A program made the translations under genes and the position numbers. From assembly GCA_023014335.1 (NCBI GenBank), contig JAECYW010000003.1, positions 4,030,001 to 4,094,000 of the forward strand: a stretch of DNA of 64,000 nucleotides, read 5' to 3'. Position 1 is the stretch's first letter. Each line of letters starts with the position of its first letter. This document shows, piece by piece, positions 31,691 to 43,600 of the stretch. Source of the DNA: Galerina marginata (Eukaryota > Basidiomycota > Agaricomycetes > Agaricales > Galerinaceae). The notes below the pieces were generated by a model. That model did not search any database and was not told the origin of the DNA. It saw only the letters and a program-made list of their open reading frames with translations.

Positions 31691-32739
31691 ATGTCCATCT
31701 CAAGGTACTTAATACCCTAATCACATTCTAATTATGTTTTCGTAACTTATCTTCAAGTTACACAGCAGATTCTGTACTGGCAGTTGCGTTTAATTAGCGC
31801 TGCTGTTCTGAACTTCCGAATTGACAACTCTGTAAGTTTAATTTAAATCAAGGTATGTGAGGAACCGCAGATTATAAGCTGTCGGTTTTGTTATTTGATC
31901 CGTAAGATCAAGCGCTTAAGCGCTTAACTGTTAAACCGGCTGAGATTGAGAAATTAAATTACGTGGTAGGATAGCTTATTTCCCTTTTAGATAGAACTTG
32001 GATTGAATGATCGGGTGACCATTGTCTCCTCCGTCCCTGCTTCATGTTTATTTGGAGACGGAGGCTTGTTCATTTCTTCTTCGCTTCTTGTTTTTGGTTC
32101 CGCATTTACCACTTTCTGGGCTACCATGTATTGCCGTTTCATCGCCACCCATGACGCGAAGGCCATGGCGTCATATCCTTGAGGTGTGGAATGCATCGTA
32201 ATCCTCGGATATGGTACGGCAGCTCCATTGAGCCGTCATACTTCCCTTCCTCCATCCCTGCTTTCGCCAATTGACTTCCTTTCTGATTCTTAATTTTCGG
32301 TTCTCTATTTGCCTCTGGTCTGTGGGTTTACTTGGGAGTACCACTACGCGAGCAGAGGTCATGTCACAATCCGAGAATCGCGCAGGTCCTCCAATTAGCC
32401 ATTGTATACTTAATCCTCCACCCCCGCTTCCTTATTTCTCTTGCGAAAACTGACCCATTTACTTTACTTTATTTTTAGGTAATTGGATATTTGGATACCA
32501 CTGGTCCAGTGGTTAATTGGGCGGTTGAACGGTTGAATGGAAGGCAATGACAATGGGCGCCTATTTTGATGTTTAGAAGACATTGTCAAATGTCCGAGTC
32601 TTTTTTCAGTTTTCTCTTCAATAAATAAATTAAATTGGAGTCCAAGTAATAGATAGAGTAGATTACAAAATAACGAGCACTGAAATATTGGAATTGGAAC
32701 GGAGATTGCTGAGATTGCAAGACAGCAGAGCGGTATCAA
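31691..32739. other. Region without a recognised gene
   Basis: Contains AAGCGCTTAAGCGCTTAA near 31,912, a short palindrome, and TCCTCCGTCCCTGCTT-type blocks near 32,025 and 32,255 that resemble the start of the 490-bp repeats downstream. No gene was seen. Confidence 0.35.
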
Positions 32740-34360
32740 ATGCCGCCCGATTGATCATCAAACCATCTCCTCCGCCGTCCCCTTTTCCCCGTTAAACTGT
32801 AGAAAAAATACTCGGGTCTCATGCTTTAACTTTATTACTCGGACCCGATTAGGCTGGGGTCCTGTAAACGCATGATGATCGAGTTCGAAGGGAGAAAACG
32901 CAACCATGGCACTCATAATTGTGGGGGTGTACTGTAATTGCATTTCACCTTTAACATTAACTTGGTAGTACCCATGAAGAAGAGTATTATTGAAATTAAT
33001 ATATGAGATCTTATTCTCGAGTGTTGTGGATATAAACGGGTGCGTAAGCGAAGGAGCGGCACGGTAGGTTGCGGGCGCTTATGCGCGCTGCGAATCGCGC
33101 AGACTACGACTGCTTAGCATCCTTGGCACGCAGTGCAATAAACCAGAATGAAATAAACACGTATATTGACTGGAGTTGCATCACAATCAATTGGTCTGTA
33201 AATCAGCAATTAGAGAAGGGTTTGTGGGATCAGAAAGCACTATGGTATGCTGTCCGGTTAGACCACCTGCTCCTCCATCCCCTGTTCTCCGTTTCACCCC
33301 AAAAAAAAACACTCGGCTTTTCGTGAATCAATTCCACTAGTCTTATTCGCTTCCGATTAGGCCAAGGCGCTGTCAATGCAAAACGGACGAGGAAAAGGCG
33401 GCATTTGAGCAGCTTGGAAGTCTGTAAGTGTACTTGAATGCATTTGACGTCTAATATTAATCTGATCATAATTTTGAAAGAGATCCTGAATAAAATCAAT
33501 GTATTGGATTTTAGTTACTAATAATACGCAGCTAAACGGGTGGATGAACAGAAGGAGCGCCTGGTAAGCGGTGGGCGCTTATTTGTGCAAAATACGACTC
33601 CCCGTCTCTTTAGCCACCACTGTAATAAATCGGAAGAATAAAACCATAACATTGACTAAGAATACACTAATGGACAGGTATGTACTCGAATCTGCAGATT
33701 AGAGCAGCATTTGGGACACGAAGGCGCTACCGTGCAATCAAATGACCTCGTCCTCCGTCCCCCTTTCTCCGTTTAATTCCAAACATTCGGACCCGTTTTC
33801 TTCGCGTCGCATCACTTGGCGCTATCTGCTTGTTCAGTTAATGCTAGGCCAGGGTTCAGTGAAGTTATCGAAGCCAGTCTGGCGCAAACGACTCGAGAAG
33901 CGTGTGTGGCGGTTTCTTTCTCGTTTAGGCGCCGACCTTCGCTGCCTTGTGTATGTTTCGTAAATTTAATTCAAAGATCCTAGGAATACAAATATATTAG
34001 GTCACAGAACCCGTGGAATAGAGTACGTACGAATACCTAATTAATTAGAGGCGAGAGCGAGCGGCGGAGACGAAGGGTGAGGCAGTGGACCCGAGATCAA
34101 GATATCTCCGAGTCTTGCATCTCCTCCGTCTCCCTTTCCGTTCTCTTCTCCAAAAAAAAGTGGTGCGTTTTGGCTGCTCGGTTCCTTTTACTATTCGCTT
34201 CGCGCTAGACTGGGAAGATGAGCTAACGAATGTCCAAGGAAAGCTTTTCGAAGCTGCGTCCCGGGGCTATGTTTCGCAATTCAGTGCGTTTTGCGATCTT
34301 CCCAATTCCAGCCGCTCTTGGGACGCCTTGGGATCTAACGAGATGGTTTTTCTAGTTTAG
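32740..34360 (+). repeat. Diverged direct repeats of about 490 bp
   Basis: A block reading (C)TCCTCC(G)TCCCC...CCGTTTAA occurs near 32,765, 33,265, 33,750 and 34,125. The first three are followed by ACTCGG or ATTCGGACC and a GATTAGGC or GCTAGGCC block. The units also share AGCGAAGGAGCGGCACGGTA or GAAGGAGCGCCTGGTA, then GCGGGCGCTTAT or GTGGGCGCTTAT (33,040-33,080 and 33,555-33,585). The spacing is about 490, 490 and 375 bp. No coding frame is shared between units. Confidence 0.55.
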
Positions 34361-34489
34361 TCCTACAGGTTTAATTCATTGTTTGTGGGTCTAGAGTTTG
34401 AGGGAGGAAGCATTGGGATTTGTTGGTAGGACTTGCCTTTCAAGTTACACTTTTGGTACGAGTAGTTAGTTAGAAATAAATTCAATCAA

Positions 34490-37310
34490 GCATGGAAAGC
34501 TTTAAGAAACAGATTAAAAGTATCAGGATATCATGCAGAACACGACGGAGAAGATATTCGACACACCTGAATCTTAGAAACGAATCAGCGGGAGGTATGT
34601 TGTCTCCCCGATCTACCCATACGATCCCGTTCGGCTCACGGAATTGCAGGTGCAGGGTCCAGTCCGACTTGCCAACAATTCCCGTTATCGATTATCCCAC
34701 TAGCCGTGGTTCGTTGATTCCGTGCTAAGGCTATACCGAATACAGGAGGTGGAAAAAAGGTATATAGGCTTACACGAATTCGAAGACATTCCCCATCCCC
34801 TCTTCCGTCTCCTCCTCTCCTCTCTTCCCTACTCATCTTTCTCTTCTCGTTTGTACCTCTTCACAGCGGTGGTGCCCACACCCGCGATCTTGTGCGATCT
34901 GCCTGCCCACTACATGTTCGCCCCGCGCTGACATCGACGCCGACATATCTAGGTGCCTTGTCATCTGTCCGTGCCTGCGTATGTGGTATCTTCGCCGTTT
35001 CGCTTCGTTTCCCACTTGCTGACTTGTTTACAGTTTCAATGAAGACCTATAGCGAACGGGAAGATCAGCCAACGATCAAGTAAGTTTTGACGGTCTCGAC
35101 GTACCTGGCAGCAACTCTGATCCTCTCTTCCTCCTTGCCCAGCGTCCAGCACGAAGGTAGCGACAGGCTAGGCCTCGAGCTCTCAGGTAACTCGTTGTCC
35201 GCGTATCCTTCCTGCTGTCGCGCTGATTTCGTGTTCGTTTGCAGGAAAGCCAGCTTTCAAAACAAATCAACGGTAAGTACAGCTCTTTGACGATCGGATA
35301 TATAAAAACTTACCTAGGTGTTTGCAGTGGCGGGCGCTGTCGGTTTGCGAGTGGTTAACGAGCAAGGTGAGCCCGTCTTGCACCTCTGAAATCGTCGACG
35401 CCGTGGCTGATCCTCACATCTTCATGGAAGCAGCAGCGGAACCTTCGGTACGTGTTTCTTCGTCTCGATGGCTTATCGCGGCGTTGCTGACGAGGTGCTC
35501 GCAGGAGTTGGTGCTGCTGGGATGCGAAGGGACAACGAGCACGGTAAGCCCGTCCTGCTGCCATGGAATCGTCAACACCGCCCGCTGACCCTCGTATCTT
35601 CGAAGAAGCAGCACGAAGGATGGGCGGAGGGAGTCCTGGGTACGTGTTTCTCCAACTTGCTGGCTTCTCGCGATGTCGTTGACGTGCTTGCAATTCGCAG
35701 CCCTCCTTTCCTGGTTTCCAGGCCCCGCGTCACAGATCCACTGCGTAAGCCCTCTCCCTCATAGCCTCCCGCGGCCTCGTTGACGTCCTCGCCTCACGTA
35801 GCTCTCCCTCCGCCGGTTTTCTGGGCCTGCATCCTACATCCACGACGAACGACTGGGAAGCGCGGCGACTATGGAAATAGTCGAGACCGCTGTCCATCAG
35901 TTGCCTGACGGTTTGCGGCCTCGGTAGGTTTTCCCGTTTTCCACTGCACCACCCGCCCTTATCCCTAACGCCCACTCCTCGCAGCCAGGCTCCACATCAC
36001 ATCCACCATGATGACGATGGAAGCAGCGCCGACGACTGGGAGTAGTCGACGGCCTTGGTATGTTCTTCCTTCCCCCTGCAGCACCCGTCCTTCTCCCTAA
36101 CTCCTGCTTCTCGCAGCCCTCCTCCTAAACATACCCGTGCACTCCGATGAGGAAGATACGACGGCAGCGGCGACTGGAATAGTCGAGACCGCTGTCCGTT
36201 GTCGATAGATAGTCTATGGCCTGGTCAGTCCTCTTTGCACCTCGAGCCCCGCCCCATCTCTAACGGTTCCGCGAGCAGCCTTTCTCCTAGGCCCTATTCC
36301 CCTCCACCAATCCTCGAGCTGCGAATCGAGGTGATAAGGATGACGGTGGCGACGACTGGAATTAGTCGAAATCGCTGTCCATGCGTCGACTGGTGGTCTA
36401 TGGCGCGGTACGTTTCCCTTCGCACCTCGAGCTCCCCACGTCTCTAACGGTTCCCAGGGCAGCCCTCCTCCTTAGCAGGCCAGGCCGTATTCTGCTCTTC
36501 GAGCCACGGAACGAGGTGATAACGGCGATGAAGGAGCAAGACGACTACTGGAAATAGTCGAGATCGCTGTCCCTAGTTGACAGCGAGCGCGGAGTCTTCC
36601 TAGTCGCGGGTAGAAGGGAGGATGGCTGTGTGGGTGAATCTGGGGTTGAAGGTGACGGCGGCAGGTTCGGGGGTGAGCTCGGTGATGATTTGAAGTCGTT
36701 TTCACGATTTCGACTAATTTTCACGCAGGGTTTGCTGCAGCTTTGAGGTGATAGGCATGGAGCTGCGTGGGTTTGAGATTTTGAAGAATGCTAGAAACCG
36801 GGTAAGCAAGCATTTGATATTAATGAATCATTACTTACTTGTGCGCCTAGGACTACGATCTGGGTTCCAGTGTGAGTTCCGTGCTCAGTTCTCGGCAGGC
36901 ATGGAGGCGGGTGTGCGTGCGCCGTGGTTGCCTGTGACCGAGTTTAACTTTTCAAGGGTGTTAGAATCAAGGTAAGTAAGCATTTAGTACTAATGGACTA
37001 TTACTTACCGATGTAGCTAGAACAACGAACCCGTCGAACCGAGTCCCACGACGAGCTCGCGGGAGCTGTGTGTGCGAGCCCAGTGGATGCTACTACCGAA
37101 TTTAAGTGCTGAAAACGAGGTAAGTAAACATTTGATACTAATGAATTATTTCATTGCTCACCTACGCGCCTAGGACTACGAACCGAGTTTTATGGTGAGT
37201 TCCATGCTCCGTTCTCGCGACGTTGAACTGATTTTCACGCAGGACAGCGACTGCGATTAGACAGAGCAATGCTAGAAACAAGGTAAGCAAGTATCTGATA
37301 TGAATGAACT
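34490..37310 (+). repeat. Composite cassette array upstream of intact BRR2
   Basis: In order: a cassette head near 34,500-34,660; a partial body with CTAGGTGCC (34,950) and TTTACAG (35,030); two approximately 178-bp units near 35,360 and 35,540 with CTTCGGTACGTGTTTCT-like donors; five units with GACTGGAATAGTCGAGACCG-like cores near 35,874, 36,041, 36,177, 36,361 and 36,553; and four intron-like GTAAGTAAGCATTTGATAC blocks near 36,800, 36,972, 37,119 and 37,281. Parts recur in minus orientation at 8.3-9.9 kb. No continuous protein could be assembled. Confidence 0.6.
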
Positions 37311-37315
37311 GGTAC

Positions 37316-37550
37316 TTACCTCGAAACTAAAGACAGGGAGCCCGCCGTAGAAAGCGATATGGCCATGCACACGATGGGCAGAGGGCCAGGTTGGGCTGGT
37401 TGATGGCATCGTCGTATGGGGGGCAAGGACGCGGGCCGGGGAGACGTGGTTGAAAGTTGGGTTGTGCGACAGAGGGACGGGTGGAATGAAGACGACGAAT
37501 CTCTTCTTGAGAGTCTGGGAGCAGGGAGGTGTCTATGACGTTTGTACGAA
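37316..37550 (-). pseudogene. Trace of the divergent neighbour gene
   Basis: On the minus strand DSQEEIRRLH... at about 37,510 aligns with PDSQEEPYEL of the 13.05-13.77 kb gene, sharing TCTTCTTGAGAGTCTGGGA. The rest (Pro-rich, frame open to 37,316) shows little similarity. It is interpreted as a leftover of a gene that once diverged from BRR2. Confidence 0.3.
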
Positions 37551-37585
37551 CAAGTCAGATAAACAGAGTCAATGTGAATTTCGTA

Positions 37586-37667
37586 TGACTTGGCAATTAC
37601 ATAATCTACAACATTTTGCAAACGCGCTGCCGCGGTTCGACTCAGCAAACTTTCTCTTCTTACCACC
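37586..37667 (+). promoter_or_regulatory. BRR2: BRR2 leader conserved in all 5' copies
   Basis: GACTTGGCAATTACATAATC, GCAAACGCGCTGCC, GGTTCGACTCAGCAAAC and CTTCTTACCACC precede the ATG. The same blocks precede the copies at 425 (last part), 8,208 (minus), 23,736, 26,669 and the trace near 13,990. This DNA was therefore copied with the coding sequence. No clear TATA box is present within it. ACCACCATGTCT gives a favourable start context. Confidence 0.6.
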
Positions 37668-40600
37668 ATGTCTGGCCGAGGAAAACCTGATCTTTCCGGG
37701 TACAATTACGGGGCCATCTCGTCGCTGGTTCTGACGACGGACAGGTCAGCTTTACCGCGACGTGACAAGGAACCAGATGGCGCTCCAGTTTCTCTCGCTG
37801 GTCGGATTGACCCCAAGGATATGGGATCAAGGGTTATTCGACAGGCGCCAAAGGACCTCGACAAGAAGAAGAAGAAGGCTGTGGAGGGCGCCGACCCCTC
37901 TGAAAAGGCTGCTGTTAAGCGCAAGGCCGAGGCAGCTGGATTTGGATATGCGGATATTATCGAGGCGACTCAGGATGTTGAAGGGTTGACGTATCGCCCT
38001 CGGACGGCTGAGACACGCCAGGTTTACGAGCTCATCTTGTCGGCAGTCCATACCTCACTTGGGGACCAGGCGCAGGATATCGTACGCAGCGCCGCGGATG
38101 CTGTACTCGAGACTCTCAAGAACGAAAACATGAAGGATTTCGACAAGAAAAAGGAGGTCGAGGAGGTCGTCGGGCTCATTTCGGGCGAGCAATTTTCCCA
38201 GCTTGTCAGCTTGTCGAAGAAGATCACCGACTACAACGCGGACGACGAGACGATGGCGGACCCAGACCAGGAACGCAAGGACGCCGAGATTGACGAGGAG
38301 GGTGGAGTTGCTGTCGTGTTTGACGAGGAGGAGCAAGAGGAGGAGGATGAAGAGGGTTTTGAAATTCGCGAGGACTCCGACGAAGACGAGGAAGAGGGGG
38401 AAAACGAGGACGAAAACGAGGTAGAAGCCGAGGGCCACGACGAAGACATTGTCATCGGAGGCGAGGCTTCGGGGAAGAACAAAGTGAAAGCCGAAAAGGA
38501 TATTGTTTCCCCCCATTCCATCGACGGTTTCTGGGTCCAGCGACAAATTTCAGAAGTCTATCCCGACCCCGTCACCGCTGCCGACAAAGCAGCCTCGGTA
38601 CTCAGCATCCTTGGCTCCGAATCCAGTGCCCGCGACGCCGAAAATCAGCTTATGGAGCTCTTCGAGTATCAGAGCTTCCATATCACCGCGAAATTCCTGA
38701 AGAACCGTGAGGTCGTCGTGTGGTGCACGAAGCTGATGCGAAGCGACGCCGAGGAGAGAATCAACGTCGAGGTGGCGATGCGCGAAAAGGGTCTCGGATG
38801 GATCCTCCGCGACCTAGCAGGCGATCGACAGACAAAAGCCAGCAGGTCCGACGCGATGGACGTTGACGAGTCCAAACCCGCACAGGTGCCCAAGACCGCC
38901 ACTCTCGCTCCTGGCTCGACTTTGCAGCCCAAACGCACCGTGGATTTGGAGAGCATGGCGTTCTCGCAGGGTGGTCACTTGATGTCGAACAAGAAATGCA
39001 AGCTGCCGGACGGGTCGTTCAAACGGGCGAAGAAGGGCTACGAGGAGATTCATGTGCCCGCGCCGAAGCAGAAGCCCGTGACGGAGGGCGAGTTGGTGCC
39101 AATTTCGAGCCTGCCCGAGTGGGCGCGCCAGGCTTTCACGGTGCCGAAGCTGAATCGCGTGCAGAGCAAGTTGTACCCGATTGCTTTCGGGACGGACGAG
39201 CCAATCTTATTGTGTGCTCCCACTGGTGCTGGCAAGGTATGCCTTATCATCCTAACAAATAATCTTTATGCTCATTAAATTTTTTCAGACCAACGTCGCC
39301 CTCCTTACAATTCTTAACGAAATGTCGAAGCATCGAAACGCTGAAACGGGCGAGTTCGACCTCGACGCCTTCAAAATCGTCTACATCGCGCCCATGAAAG
39401 CCCTCGTTCAGGAGATGGTCGGTAACTTCACCGAACGGCTCAAGGTCTTCGGAATCAAAGTCGGCGAGCTTACTGGCGACTCTCAAATGACCAAGCAGCA
39501 AATCGCAGAGACGCAGATTATCGTCGTCACTCCAGAAAAATGGGACGTCATCACACGGAAGCAAACGGACACGAGCTACACGAACCTTGTGCGGCTCGTC
39601 ATCATCGACGAGATCCATTTGCTGCACGACGACCGTGGTCCAGTGCTCGAGAGCGTTGTAGCCAGAACTATTCGGAGGATGGAGCAAACACATGAGTATG
39701 TGAGGCTGGTAGGCCTGTCGGCGACGTTGCCGAACTACCAAGACGTGGCGACGTTCCTGCGGGTGGACGAAAAGAAGGGGCTATTCTACTTCGACGCGTC
39801 CTACCGGCCATGCGGGCTCCAACAACAGTTTATTGGGGTGTCCGAGAAGAAGGCCATCAAGCGGTACCAGATCACGAACGAGGTGTGCTACGAGAAGGTC
39901 TTGGACCAGGTTTCGAACAAGAACCAAGTCCTCGTCTTCGTGCACTCGCGCAAGGAGACTGCGAAAACCGCCAAATTTTTGAAGGATATGGCCATAGAGA
40001 AGGAGACGATCACGCAATTCGTTAGGCCCGATGCTGCGAGTCGCGAAATCCTGCAAGAGGAAGCTGGCAGCGCCAAGGATCGGAATCTCAAAGAACTGCT
40101 CCCTTTCGGATTCGCCATTCATCACGCCGGGATGTCCCGCGAGGACCGTGTCGTCGTCGAGGAACTGTTTGCGGACAACCAGGTGCAGGTGCTCGTCTGC
40201 ACAGCAACACTCGCCTGGGGTGTCAACCTTCCCGCGCACGCGGTCATCATCAAGGGCACCCAGATTTACAACCCCGAGAAAGGGAAGTGGGTTGAATTGT
40301 CCTCGCAGGACGTGCTGCAGATGCTCGGGCGCGCCGGTCGCCCGCAGTACGACACGTACGGCGAGGGCGTAATTATCACGAACCACAGCGAGCTGCAATA
40401 TTATTTGAGTCTGCTGAACCAGCAGCTCCCGATCGAGAGCCAGTTCGTGGCGAAATTGGCTGATAACTTGAACGCGGAAATTGTATTAGGTACGGTCAGG
40501 AATCGGGACGAGGCGGTTCAGTGGTTGGGTTATACCTATTTGTAAGTTTCTTTTCGTTATCCCTGAATATTTCGTGAAACTGATTGGAATGTCTACAGGT

Positions 40601-43600
40601 ACGTCCGCATGCTCCGCTCGCCCGCCCTCTATGGCGTCGGTGCCGACTACCAAGACGACGACACGGGCCTCATCCAAAAACGCGCCGATATCGCCCACTC
40701 CGCCGCAGTTCTCCTTGAGAAATGCCAGCTCATCAAGTACGAGCGGTCGTCGGGACGGTTCACGAGCACCGAGCTCGGCAAGATCGCCTCGCATTACTAC
40801 GTAACCTACAACTCGATGATGGTTTACAACCAACATTTACGGCCCACGATGTCAGCTCTGGAGTTATTCAGGGTGTTCGCGCTTTCGAACGAATTTAGGC
40901 TACTTCCGGTGCGCCAGGAGGAGAAACTCGAGCTGGCGAAGTTGCTTGAGCGGGTGCCGATCCCGGTTAAAGAGACGGTGGAAGAGCCGGCGGCGAAGAT
41001 TAACGTGCTACTGCAGGCGTATATCTCGCAGCTGAAGCTGGATGGTATGTTTTTCTTTGTTCTTTTGCGTCTTTGTAACTTATATCCATACTAGGTTTTG
41101 TACTTGTCGCCGATATGGTTTTCGTGCAGCAGTCTGCCGGCCGGTATGTCTTTCTTTCGTTTTATTTTCGTTGGTCTATACTCATTACACCTCCAACAGA
41201 ATCCTTCGTGCAATGTTCGAGATTTGCTTGAAGCGAGGGTGGGCTGTTCCCGCGAAGGCTGCTCTTGACATGTGCAAAATGGTCGAGAAGAGGATGTGAG
41301 TTCTCTTTTTAACCATATTTTAATGAGTCTCAATTTTTATTCGATAGGTGGGGTGCTATGACTCCGTTACGTCAGTTCAAGGGTGTTCCGCCTGAAGTCG
41401 TTCGCAAGGCTGAAGGAAAGCAATTCGTACGTATTTGACATTAATTCTGTGGTCATATTTTCTGACTTGACGTTAATAGCCCTGGTACCGTTACTTCGAC
41501 TTGACACCCCCCGAAATTGGCGAGCTCATCGGCGTTCCTAATGCTGGTCGCTTGGTACATCGTCTTGTACACAACTTCCCGAAGCTTCAGTAAGTCTTTT
41601 CAAATCTTTGACATTTTCTTCTTTTGATGTATTTATTATCTTCAGATTGCAGGCACAGGTGCAACCCATCACGCGTTCGCTCCTCCACATCGACCTTTCC
41701 ATTGTTCCCGATTTCCGCTGGGATGAGAAAATACATGGTTCAGCCGAAACCTTCTTAATCATTGTGGAAGACGTCGATGGAGAAGTTATCCTCTTCCATG
41801 ATACCTTCGTCCTTCGCCAACGATATGCAGAGGACGAGCATACTGTCACGTTAACAGTACCCATGTTCGAGCCCGTTCCCCCCAACTACTACATCTCAGT
41901 TATCTCTGATCGCTGGTTACACGCCGAAACTCGACTGCCCATCTCCTTCAAACACCTCATTTTGCCCAAAAAATTCCCCAAGCCGACACCACTTCTTGAC
42001 CTGCAAGCACTTCCGCTATCCGCCCTGCACAACGAGGAGTTTGAAGCAATATACGCCAACACGATCCAAACATTCAACAAAATCCAAACCCAGGTGTTCC
42101 AGGCCCTCTATACGTCGGATGAGAATGTCTTCATTGGAGCACCGACAGGAAGTGGCAAGACCATCTGCGCCGAGTTCGCGCTCCTCCGACTATGGAGCAA
42201 GCGAGAACGGAGTCGGGCCGTGTGCATTGAACCGTACCAGGAGATGGTTGACTTGCGCGTGAAGGAGTGGAAAAAGAAGTTCCAGGACCTGCAGGATGGA
42301 AAGCAGATCGTAAGCTTGACTGGCGAGACGAGTTCCGACCTGCGCATGCTGGAAGTGGGTGATGTTATCGTTTGCACTCCAACTCAGGTTTGTTATTGGT
42401 TTCTCCTAGTGCCTTTGTGTTTGCTCATCGTATGATTTAGTGGGACATGATTTCTCGCAGATGGCGCCAACGCAAGGCCGTCCAAACCCTTGGACTTTTA
42501 ATTGCCGACGAGGTTCAAATGGTTGGAGGCGAAGTGGGGCCAGTTTACGAGGTCGTCATTTCACGAACTCGTTACGTTGAACGACAGACCGGGAACAAGA
42601 CTCGTATCGTCGCATGTGGTGTCTCGCTCGCCAACGCCGAGGATCTTGGAAAGTGGATGGGTGCATCTGAGCATACCATCTTCAATTTCTCGCCAAGGTT
42701 CGTTGTTGGTAATAAGTCAATGGTTCTTTTATTTAGTGACGTTCTACAGTGCTCGTCCGCTGGATATGTCCATTCACATCCAATCATTCTCGATCCCTCA
42801 CTTCCCGTCTTTGATGATTGCCATGTCAAAGCCGACTTACTTGGCCATCAAGGAGTATTCGCCTTCAAAACCCGTCATCGTCTTCGTTCCTTCGAGGAGG
42901 CAGTGCCGGTTAACGGTTGACGACCTTTTAACCCATTGCTCGGCGGACGATCAACCTGATATGTTCCTTAACATCGAACTCAAAGACCTCCAGCCCCATC
43001 TCGATCATATCAACGACCAAGCGCTTGTGGAGACCTTGAAACATGGCATTGGCTATTACCACGAGGCGTTGGATAAACGGGACAAGATAATTGTTCAACG
43101 TCTTTTCGAATCAGGGGCCATTCAGGTTCTTGTAGCATCTAAGGTACGTTAACGTACTCCTTCCGTAGTCGTTGTTACTGATCGCTTTTCTAGGATACTG
43201 CATGGAGTCTGCCTGTAGCGAGCTACATGGTCATCATCATGGGTGTTCAATTCTACGAAGGAAAGGAGCACAGATACGTCGACTATCCCGTCATGGACGT
43301 CCTCCAGATGATGGGCAAGGCATGCCGGCCATTGGAAGACGAAAACAGTCGTTGCGTCCTCATGTGCCAACAAACTCGCAAGGACTTTTACAAGAAGTTT
43401 ATCTCGGAAGGTCTTCCCATCGAGTCGCACCTGCCGACTCATTACTTGCATGACTACTTCTTGGCCGAGATTGCCGTCAAGACCATCGAGAACAAACAGG
43501 ATGCTATGGTTGGTTTTACTGTATTTGTTCTGTCAATTCTTGTTGCTAAATGGTGGGTTTTAGGATGTTTTAACTTGGACATACTTCTACAAGAGGATGC

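Noticed and set aside
39781..40398. 205-codon minus-strand frame inside BRR2
   Set aside because: Antisense of the conserved helicase exon; codon pattern explained by the sense gene.
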